Assembly: GCA_938027385.1 (NCBI GenBank)
Contig: CALJBF010000225.1
Location: 1 to 6,609 of the forward strand
From: an uncultured Porphyromonadaceae bacterium
Lineage (GTDB): Bacteria; Bacteroidota; Bacteroidia; Bacteroidales; Muribaculaceae
Direction: 5' to 3'
Length of the DNA: 6,609 nt
Shown here: positions 1 to 5,396 of the stretch, in pieces
Numbering within the stretch: the stretch's first letter is position 1
Layout: each line of letters starts with the position of its first letter
Notes under the pieces: generated by a model
Told to the model about the DNA's origin: nothing
Databases searched by the model: none
Seen by the model: the letters and a program-made list of their open reading frames with translations, nothing else
Program-made: the position numbers and the translations under genes

Positions 1-27
1 AGTCGGGTATTGAGCGCCCCCGGTCGG

Positions 28-53
28 GTTATCGGCCGAGCTCGGCCGATAAC
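28..53. repeat. Perfect 26-bp palindrome after the TPR gene
   Basis: The 13-base arm GTTATCGGCCGAG is followed directly by its exact reverse complement, with the centre between bases 40 and 41. As RNA it could form a stem of about 11 bp closed by a 4-base loop. It lies 94 bases past the TPR stop codon, in the 3' direction of the operon transcript. On the minus strand no U-run follows it, so it is not a canonical intrinsic terminator for the operon. On the plus strand a short T-run follows at about 69-73, so it could serve plus-strand transcription arriving from the left. It could equally be a 3'-end stabilising hairpin or a protein-binding site. The symmetry is certain; the function is not. 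Confidence 0.6.
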
Positions 54-92
54 AGGAACAGAGATTGCTTTTTGTGGTGAAAGAGATGAGCC

Positions 93-135
93 AAGGGAGA
101 GAAAGGGGGAAAGAAGAGGGAGAAGGGGGGAGAGG
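93..135 (-). terminator. G-free pyrimidine run, possible Rho-dependent termination region
   Basis: All 43 plus-strand bases are purines, so the minus-strand transcript has an unbroken C/U stretch with no G, starting about 11 bases after the TPR stop codon. C-rich, G-poor, unstructured RNA just after a stop codon is what Rho utilisation sites look like in well-studied bacteria. A stable hairpin follows at 28-53. The composition is seen directly; the Rho role is inference, and a triplex-forming mirror tract or simple low-complexity drift are alternatives. Confidence 0.3.
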
Positions 136-146
136 CGAGGGGCAAC

Positions 147-1052
147 TTACTCGGCGAAGAGGAGGTCTATGCGGTCTTGTTCGACGCCGAGTTCGGCGGC
201 GCGGGCGGCGTCGGCTTTGGCGGCCTCCTTGTCAAAGCGCAGTATGTTCAGGTATGCGCGGCAGTAGTAGAGCTCGCCGTTGTCGGGGTTGAGGGCCATG
301 CCGTCGGCAATGTCCTCGGCGGCCTCGGGGAGTTTTTCAAGGGCGAGATAGCACATGGCCCGCGCGGCGTAGGCCGATGCAGTCGGGTGCGCCTTCACCA
401 GAGTGGTGTAGTAGGGGATGGCCTCGGCGGGGCGGTCGGTATTCGAGTAGAGCACTGCCAGGGCCGATGCGGTGTTGATGGTGTCGCCGGTTACGCGCTC
501 GTATTTCACCAGGTCGGCCTCGGCACCGGCCACGTCGCCGGTGAGGGTGCGGGTGTAGCCTCGGTTGAACAGGGCGGTGGGGTTTACCGAGTCTATCTCG
601 AGCACCTTGTCGTAGTCGGCGATAGCCTCGGGATACTTGCGCAGGGCGCGCAGCACGGTGGCGCGGTTGTTGAGGATTGTGGTTGACTTCGGGCCGATGA
701 AGTGGGCGTCGCTGAGTGTCACGAGCGCTTTCCCGTTGTCGCCGGCATAATGCTGCATCATGCCGATGTTCGACAGCAGCAGCAGGTTGTTGGGGTTGTC
801 GGGCATCACGTCCATGGCGTTGCGGTAGGCGTCTTCGGCGCGCTGCCAGTCTTTGGCCGCCACGGCGGCGTCGGCATCCTCTATAAACTGCAGGTACTCT
901 TTCAGCGACTCCCGGTCGCCGAGTTTCTCGGTGTTGTTGCTTTTGCCCAAAGGTATGGCTGTCCCCCCTTCAGGCGTGGGGCGGAATGTCTGGGCCGTCA
1001 TGGCTGTCAGTGCGGCAAGCAGAATGGCGGCCAGTGCTATCGTCTTTTTCAT
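147..1052 (-). CDS. Exported tetratricopeptide-repeat protein
   Basis: This is a 301-residue protein built almost wholly of TPR helical pairs. Residues 1-20 form a Sec signal peptide (Lys-Lys, a hydrophobic Leu/Ala core, then TAMTA) with likely cleavage before Gln21, a common mature N-terminus in Bacteroidetes, so it probably works in the periplasm or envelope. About six or seven TPR units follow from residue 54 to 290; clear ones are near 124-157 (NNRATVLRALRKYPEAIADY) and 158-190. No catalytic domain is visible, so a scaffold or protein-binding role is the most that can be said. The frame stays open upstream to 1304, but the ATG at 1052 is chosen because it gives the signal peptide and avoids running through obg. 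It starts 37 bases after the obg stop with no promoter seen in the gap, so it is probably the last gene of the operon. Its partner is unknown. Confidence 0.88.
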   Translation of the reverse strand: MKKTIALAAILLAALTAMTAQTFRPTPEGGTAIPLGKSNNTEKLGDRESLKEYLQFIEDADAAVAAKDWQRAEDAYRNAMDVMPDNPNNLLLLSNIGMMQHYAGDNGKALVTLSDAHFIGPKSTTILNNRATVLRALRKYPEAIADYDKVLEIDSVNPTALFNRGYTRTLTGDVAGAEADLVKYERVTGDTINTASALAVLYSNTDRPAEAIPYYTTLVKAHPTASAYAARAMCYLALEKLPEAAEDIADGMALNPDNGELYYCRAYLNILRFDKEAAKADAARAAELGVEQDRIDLLFAE

Positions 1053-1089
1053 CTGTGATGACAATCGGTTCGGGGGTGTGTTGCGGGTG

Positions 1090-2280
1090 TTATTCGGGGT
1101 CGTCGAGGCCGTATTCCCAGTCGTAGTCGATTTCGGGATCGAAACCGTCGTCCTCGATAATCTCCTCCTCGTCAGGTTCGTATCCGGCCACTTTCTCAGG
1201 CTCGAAGATAAACTCATCCTCTTCGCGCACGCGGTGCAGGTCATCGAGGGCGCGGTGGGTGATAGGTTCGGCCTCGATGCGGTTGGCGTCGTCGGTAATG
1301 GCACGCCACAGGGCGTCTTTAAGCTCGGTGAGCCCCTGGCCTGTCACGGCCGAGATAAATACATGAGGTATGTCGGCCGGCAGGGAAGGCTCTATTTCGG
1401 CCATCAGCTCGTCGTCGAGCATGTCGCTTTTCGAGATTGCCAGCACACGCTCCTTGTCGACAAGCTGGGGGTTGAACCGTTTCAGCTCGTCGAGGAGAAC
1501 GTTGTATTGCGCGGTGATGTCGTCGGCGTCGGCCGGTACCATGAAAAGCAGTACGGCGTTGCGCTCTATGTGGCGCAGGAAACGCAGACCCAGGCCACGC
1601 CCCTCGCTGGCACCCTCGATGATGCCGGGGATGTCGGCCATGACGAACGAGCGGTTGCCGCGGTATTCGACGATGCCGAGCTGCGGCTCCATAGTGGTGA
1701 AGGGGTAGTCGGCGATTTTGGGCCGCGCCGCCGACACTGCCGACAGCAGGGTCGACTTTCCGGCGTTGGGGAAACCCACCAGGCCGACATCGGCCAGCAG
1801 TTTCAGCTCAAGTACCACGGTCTTCTCCACGGCAGGTTCGCCGGGCTGTGCATAGCGCGGCGTACGGTTTGTGGGCGACTTGAAATGCCAGTTGCCCAGG
1901 CCGCCGCGCCCTCCGCGCAGCAGTTTCACCTCCTGTCCGGCCTCGGTGACCTCGGCCAGATACTTGCCGGTTTCGGCATCGTAGACCACGGTACCGCAGG
2001 GAACCTCGATAATCTGATCCTCGCCGTCTTTGCCGAACGAGCGGCAGGCCGAGCCTGCCTGGCCGTTGCCGGCGAAGACATGCCGGCGGTACTTGAGCGG
2101 CAGCAGGGTCCACATGTTCGGGTTGCCGCGCAGTATCACATGGCCGCCGCGGCCGCCGTCGCCCCCGTCGGGGCCACCTTTAGGCACATATTTGGCGCGG
2201 TGGAAGTGCATGGAACCCGCACCGCCCTTGCCCGAGCGGCACATTATCTTTACATAGTCTATGAAGTTCGAGTCAGCCAT
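1090..2280 (-). CDS. obg: GTPase Obg/CgtA, large-subunit ribosome assembly factor
   Basis: This 396-residue protein is a full-length Obg, a GTPase that binds the 50S subunit late in assembly and is linked to the (p)ppGpp response and growth control; it is usually essential. The glycine-rich Obg fold spans about residues 3-158 (GGPDGGDGGRGG at 35-46, LRGGRGGLGN at 121-130). The G domain follows: G1 GFPNAGKST (169-177), switch I FTT (194-196), G3 DIPG (216-219), G4 SKSD (283-286, where NKxD is the textbook form) and G5 SAVTG (310-314). The C-terminus has no recognisable OCT domain and ends in a strongly acidic tail (about 352-396). The ATG lies only 5 bases after the stop of the nucleotidyltransferase gene, with no Shine-Dalgarno sequence between, so its translation may depend on the upstream gene. 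Identification is secure. Confidence 0.97.
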   Translation of the reverse strand: MADSNFIDYVKIMCRSGKGGAGSMHFHRAKYVPKGGPDGGDGGRGGHVILRGNPNMWTLLPLKYRRHVFAGNGQAGSACRSFGKDGEDQIIEVPCGTVVYDAETGKYLAEVTEAGQEVKLLRGGRGGLGNWHFKSPTNRTPRYAQPGEPAVEKTVVLELKLLADVGLVGFPNAGKSTLLSAVSAARPKIADYPFTTMEPQLGIVEYRGNRSFVMADIPGIIEGASEGRGLGLRFLRHIERNAVLLFMVPADADDITAQYNVLLDELKRFNPQLVDKERVLAISKSDMLDDELMAEIEPSLPADIPHVFISAVTGQGLTELKDALWRAITDDANRIEAEPITHRALDDLHRVREEDEFIFEPEKVAGYEPDEEEIIEDDGFDPEIDYDWEYGLDDPE

Positions 2281-2285
2281 AGTTT

Positions 2286-3359
2286 TCAGTTGTCAGTGTT
2301 TTCACCGGCGTGCGGGGCCGGCTGCCGGTTGAACCGCATCAGCTCCTCGGCGTGCCGGAAGTCAGACGGGGTGCCGATGTCGATCCAGGTTCCCCCTATG
2401 GGGTGGTATATCGCTTTGCGTCCCGAGGCGATGGCCCGCTCCACCAGGTCGGGGGCGTCGACGGGCGCACCGGGTTCGAGAGTGTCGAGCAGGTCGTTCG
2501 AGAATATGTAGATGCCGGCGTTGGCGAAATACGAGTATGTCGGTTTCTCGTCAAGTCTCTGTATGGTGTTGCCGGGGCCAGTGGCCATGATGGCGTAGGG
2601 CACCGAAACGGTGTAGGGAATCGCCGCCACCGTCACGTCGGCATGCTCGTCGGTGTGCCGCAGGTACATCTCTTCGAGCGACAGGTCGGTGAGCAGGTCT
2701 GAGTTCATCACCAGCGTGGCGCCTCCGGGTGTATGTGGAACCAGCGACGCGGCGCCGAGGGTGCCGAGCGGTCTGTCCTCCTCAATAATCTTAACGTTTA
2801 TGCCGCAGCAGGGTTCGGCGAAATGCCGTTTAATCTGTTCGGCCAGGTAACGCACCGTCACCGTGACGTCGGTGACGCCGGCGCGCGCCAGGTTGGCTAT
2901 GTTGTATTCTATGATGGGGCGGCCTCCGATTTTCAGCAGCGGTTTCGGCACGGTCAGCGTCATCGGGCGCAGACGCTCTCCCTTGCCACCGGCCATGAGT
3001 ATGGCCTGCAGCGGCAGGCGTGTCTGCAGGCGTGTGAAGTCGATCAACGACAGCAGGCGCCCGTCGGCATCGGTCTCGGGGAGCAGTTTCAGCCCTCGTT
3101 CACGTGCCGCGGCAATCTCCCGCGGCCCGTGGCCGGGGCGCAGTGCCGTGAAACGGCTGTTCATTATGGCGGTCACGGGGCTGTCGGTACCTTTTCCGGC
3201 AATCAGGCCGCGGCGTATGTCGCCGTCTGTCACGGTGCCGGTCACGCGCCCCTCGCTGTCGGTGACGACAAGGGTCATCACGCCTCCCGACAGACCGTTG
3301 AGCCGTTCAAGCGCCTCGCGTATCGTGGCTCGGGTGCCTATTATGTGTCTGTCGGTCAT
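2286..3359 (-). CDS. ptmE: CBS-domain sugar-phosphate nucleotidyltransferase, PtmE type (probable GlcN-1-P guanylyltransferase)
   Basis: This 357-residue protein has two parts. Residues 1 to about 115 form a CBS pair (GTVTDGDIRRGLIAG at 41-55 is the typical end of a first CBS repeat). From about 118 there is an NTP-transferase domain: MAGGKGERLRPMT (122-134), PKPLLKIGGRPI (138-149), EEDRPLGTLGAA (193-204), NSDLLTD (219-225, the metal-binding Asp region), EKP (271-273) and GTWIDIGTPSDF (323-334). This architecture is that of Campylobacter PtmE, which makes GDP-glucosamine at the start of the GDP-linked legionaminic acid route; neighbouring epimerase and CMP-synthetase genes support this. The frame is open to 3536, but the ATG at 3359 is chosen because it begins just before the CBS repeat and forms an ATGA overlap with the preceding stop. 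The nucleotide used (GTP, CTP or UTP) cannot be read from sequence; a mannose- or glucose-1-phosphate enzyme is the alternative. Confidence 0.85.
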   Translation of the reverse strand: MTDRHIIGTRATIREALERLNGLSGGVMTLVVTDSEGRVTGTVTDGDIRRGLIAGKGTDSPVTAIMNSRFTALRPGHGPREIAAARERGLKLLPETDADGRLLSLIDFTRLQTRLPLQAILMAGGKGERLRPMTLTVPKPLLKIGGRPIIEYNIANLARAGVTDVTVTVRYLAEQIKRHFAEPCCGINVKIIEEDRPLGTLGAASLVPHTPGGATLVMNSDLLTDLSLEEMYLRHTDEHADVTVAAIPYTVSVPYAIMATGPGNTIQRLDEKPTYSYFANAGIYIFSNDLLDTLEPGAPVDAPDLVERAIASGRKAIYHPIGGTWIDIGTPSDFRHAEELMRFNRQPAPHAGENTDN

Positions 3360-4069
3360 TGGTCTGCTTTTGTATGGTTGATTATGGCCTCGGCAATCTC
3401 CCAGTCGAGCGGGGTGTCGAGGTCGACCGAACGCTCGCGCGGCATCACCGAGGGGCGGCGCCGCGGGAAAGCCCCGAGAGCCATGCGCCGTATCGAGTCT
3501 GGATTTATCACATATACCGCGCCGTTGTATTCCCATGCAGGCGGGGCGTCCTGGCGGCGGGTGAGCAGCCCGTCACCCTTGCTCACATGGAGAAGCCCGG
3601 CCTCGTCGGTCTCGAAACAGTTGTAGTAGGGGTTCGAGGCAGCCTCGGTCACCGTTACCGCCATGTCGGTCTCGCCGGGGATGTAGGCGTCGAAGCACGC
3701 CGTGATGTCTTCGGCGCGGCGGAAGGGTGAGGTAGGCTGTAACAGCACCACCGTATCATATTTCATGCCGCGGGTGTCGGCCCAGTCCATGACATCAAGA
3801 ATCACTTCGCGCGAGCCCACCGTGTCGCCTCCCAGGGCCGCGGGGCGGCGGTAGGGGACGTCTATGCCGCATGCGGCGGCCACGGCGGCAATCTCGTCGT
3901 CGTCGGTCGACACGATCACGCGCCCTGGGTCAGCCCCGGCGGCGATGGCGGCCTCTATGGTGTAATGTATCAGCGGCTTGCCGCCGAGCGGGCGGATGTT
4001 TTTGCGCGGAATCCCTTTCGAGCCTCCGCGTGCCGGAATGATGAACAGCGGGTTATGTTTCAGTGCCAT
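3356..4069 (-). CDS. legF: CMP-nonulosonate synthetase (acylneuraminate cytidylyltransferase, NeuA/LegF family)
   Basis: This 237-residue cytoplasmic enzyme activates a nine-carbon sugar acid with CTP, giving the CMP-sugar used by glycosyltransferases. It shows the family's P-loop-like first motif IPARGGSKGIPRKN (11-24), STDD (54-57), LQPTSPFR (110-117), YNGAVYV (181-187) and the metal-binding VDLDTPLDW stretch (215-223, Asp216 and Asp218). The length matches single-domain members, and there is no C-terminal hydrolase extension. Its ATG shares a base with the TAA of the epimerase gene (TAATG), and its TGA overlaps the next ATG by 4 bases, which points to coupled translation. Whether the substrate is N-acetylneuraminic, legionaminic or a related acid cannot be settled from the motifs; the PtmE-type neighbour favours legionaminic acid, hence the symbol. 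Confidence 0.9.
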   Translation of the reverse strand: MALKHNPLFIIPARGGSKGIPRKNIRPLGGKPLIHYTIEAAIAAGADPGRVIVSTDDDEIAAVAAACGIDVPYRRPAALGGDTVGSREVILDVMDWADTRGMKYDTVVLLQPTSPFRRAEDITACFDAYIPGETDMAVTVTEAASNPYYNCFETDEAGLLHVSKGDGLLTRRQDAPPAWEYNGAVYVINPDSIRRMALGAFPRRRPSVMPRERSVDLDTPLDWEIAEAIINHTKADQ

Positions 4070-5241
4070 TATTGCGGGGTGGTGTGGTCGGGTTGATGGA
4101 AATGCTTTATGGCCGGGCGCGGCAGCGGCGTGTCGAGCAGACAGGACGCCATTATGCCGGGGGTGTCGGGCTTGTAGTACGGGTTGTCGGCCGGAGCCGA
4201 GGGGCAGTCGCCTGACAGCGCGCGGGCAATCGCCGCGGCAATCGAGTCGGCGTCGGCCTCGCAGTGTATGACGCTCGGCCCTGCCGTGCGCCCCTGCTGC
4301 CGGATGCCGATGTCGACTGTGGGGATTCCGGCCGCGGGTACCTCTACCAGTCCGCTCGATGAGTTGCCGACGACGGCACTCGCCTGGCGCAGAGCCGAGA
4401 GGTAACGCACACGCCCCAGCGACGGAACCACCGTGACGCGCCCGGGGTTGCGGCGCGCATATTCTTCGGTCATGCCGATGATTACGCGACCGTCGGGGTC
4501 GTTGTTGGGGTGGGTGAAGAGAACTTTCGAGGCCGGGAACCTGTCAAGGGCGTCGAGCAGTGCCCGGCAGCGCGAGGCGGCATCTACGGTGTCGCGTGTG
4601 GCGGGGTGCAGTGTCACCAGCAGAGTACCGGGGGTGAACTCCATCCCCACAGATGTCTCAAGGGCCGCTTTGTCCATCAGCCGCTCGTTGAGCATGTTGT
4701 AGACCCCGAGTGCGCCGGTGTCGGTGACACGCCAAGGCTCTTCGCCCATCTGTACCACGCGGCGGCGGTATTCTTCTGTGGCGGTGAAATGCAGGTACGA
4801 GAGTTTCGTCAGGGCATGGCGCACATTGTCGTCGATGGCCCCTTCGGTAATCTCGCCCCCCGCGATATGCGCTATGGGGATACCCATCACCGTTGCGGCC
4901 GTTGCCACCGGGAGCATCTCGAACCTGTCGCCGAGAATCACCACTATGTCGGGCCTGATCTGGGCGAATGCATCGGCGATGCCGCTGAGGAAGTCGCCGC
5001 ATGCCATGGCCGTCGCCGCCGGGGTATCGTCGGCCGGCGTCAGTGGCACACGCGCGGCCACCCGGAAACCGTCGGCCTCGATCTCGTTGACAGTCATGCC
5101 GTAACGCGGGTCGAGGTGCATGTTGCCCGCCACGACCGACAGCTCACAGCGGCTGTCGGCCTGCAGACGCCGGGCCAGCGGGCACAGAAGCCCCCAGTCG
5201 GCGCGTGTGGTTGTCACTATGCATATACGTCGTTTTTCCAT
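4069..5241 (-). CDS. legG: Hydrolysing sugar-nucleotide 2-epimerase (NeuC/LegG family)
   Basis: This 390-residue enzyme of the GT-B-fold 2-epimerase family removes the nucleotide and inverts C2 to release a free manno-configured sugar: ManNAc from UDP-GlcNAc (NeuC), or 2,4-diacetamido-2,4,6-trideoxymannose from the diacetamido sugar nucleotide (LegG). Visible motifs are TRADWG (12-17), LGDRFEML (103-110), HIAGGEITEGAIDD (125-138), LHPAT (211-215), HPNNDPDGR (244-252) and the nucleotide-binding stretch GNSSSGLVEVP...DIGIRQQGR (292-318). It lacks a C-terminal kinase domain, unlike animal GNE. It is the first gene of the run, with a promoter 23-30 bases upstream of its ATG and no Shine-Dalgarno sequence. 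The family is certain. The symbol legG rather than neuC rests on the PtmE-type gene in the same operon. Its product would feed a NeuB/LegI synthase, which is not in this window. Confidence 0.92.
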   Translation of the reverse strand: MEKRRICIVTTTRADWGLLCPLARRLQADSRCELSVVAGNMHLDPRYGMTVNEIEADGFRVAARVPLTPADDTPAATAMACGDFLSGIADAFAQIRPDIVVILGDRFEMLPVATAATVMGIPIAHIAGGEITEGAIDDNVRHALTKLSYLHFTATEEYRRRVVQMGEEPWRVTDTGALGVYNMLNERLMDKAALETSVGMEFTPGTLLVTLHPATRDTVDAASRCRALLDALDRFPASKVLFTHPNNDPDGRVIIGMTEEYARRNPGRVTVVPSLGRVRYLSALRQASAVVGNSSSGLVEVPAAGIPTVDIGIRQQGRTAGPSVIHCEADADSIAAAIARALSGDCPSAPADNPYYKPDTPGIMASCLLDTPLPRPAIKHFHQPDHTTPQ

Positions 5242-5263
5242 GCGGCACAGGCTCTCTTTCCCG

Positions 5264-5296
5264 CAAAGTTACAAAAAATCCGCCGGAAAATGCCAA
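5264..5296 (-). promoter_or_regulatory. Bacteroidetes-type promoter for the sugar/obg operon
   Basis: Read on the minus strand, TAACTTTG at 5271-5264 fits the Bacteroides -7 consensus TAnnTTTG exactly. A weaker -33 candidate, TTGG (5296-5293), lies 21 bases upstream, slightly more than the usual 19-20; a TTTT run (5290-5287) is another option. The spacer contains a T6 run (5278-5273). Transcription would start near 5258, leaving a leader of only about 17 bases before the ATG at 5241. The -7 match and its placement are seen; activity is inferred. Confidence 0.6.
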
Positions 5297-5305
5297 CAGC
5301 GCTGT
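5296..5305. promoter_or_regulatory. 10-bp palindrome next to the -33 region, possible operator
   Basis: ACAGCGCTGT is a perfect inverted repeat that touches the upstream edge of the -33 candidate. Its position would suit a regulator site, but palindromes of 10 bp arise by chance, and no regulator gene is nearby. Confidence 0.2.
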
Positions 5306-5325
5306 GATGACGTGATTATATAAGA

Positions 5326-5376
5326 ATTCCGGCCACAGGCCATGCATATTGAAACGGCATGGACTGTGGCCGGAAT
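5326..5376 (-). terminator. Long GC-rich hairpin after the serpin gene
   Basis: A 13-bp perfect arm pair (5326-5338 with 5364-5376) is followed, after one G/A mismatch (5339/5363), by 6 more pairs (5340-5345 with 5357-5362), closing an 11-base loop. This gives 19 pairs in 20 positions. In the minus-strand transcript it starts 21 bases after the serpin stop codon and is followed by a moderately U-rich stretch (TCTTATATAAT) rather than a clean U-run. It is well placed to end the serpin transcript before the downstream promoter. The structure is certain; termination is likely. Confidence 0.7.
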
Positions 5377-5396
5377 GAATTATGTCGTGGTTTATG

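Larger units (their letters stand above)
1..146. other. Non-coding tail downstream of the operon
   Basis: No credible gene is seen in these bases; the plus-strand reading frames crossing them are low-complexity and Arg/Gly-rich. The stretch holds a perfect palindrome (28-53), a short T-run (about 69-73) and a pure purine run on the plus strand (93-135). The heptamer GTCGGGT occurs twice, at 2-8 and 23-29. It most likely forms the 3' untranslated and termination region of the minus-strand operon. Confidence 0.6.
5242..5396. other. Intergenic region between serpin and sugar operon
   Basis: This 155-bp gap has no gene. From the serpin side it holds a long hairpin (5326-5376), an AT-rich stretch (about 5314-5325), a 10-bp palindrome (5296-5305) and the promoter with its TAACTTTG box (5264-5271). 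Together these mark the serpin and the downstream genes as separate transcription units. Confidence 0.65.

Noticed and set aside
948..955. TACCTTTG on the minus strand, a perfect -7 box match
   Set aside because: It lies inside the TPR coding sequence, encodes part of its mature N-terminus, and has no -33 element or gene start at a fitting distance.
1053..1304. 84-codon upstream extension of the TPR reading frame
   Set aside because: It would run through the obg coding region, is rich in Thr/Ser/Pro/Asn without domain character, and would bury the clear signal peptide that starts at 1052.
853..2511. Plus-strand open frame of 552 codons
   Set aside because: It runs antisense to obg and parts of two other genes, has low-complexity composition without recognisable motifs, and is an expected by-product of GC-rich coding DNA.
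3360..3536. 59-codon upstream extension of the nucleotidyltransferase frame
   Set aside because: It lies inside the CMP-synthetase gene and has no family similarity; the CBS repeat begins just after the ATG at 3359, which also makes an ATGA overlap.
2733..3626. Plus-strand open frame of 297 codons
   Set aside because: It is antisense to two well-supported enzymes and shows no domain or start signal.
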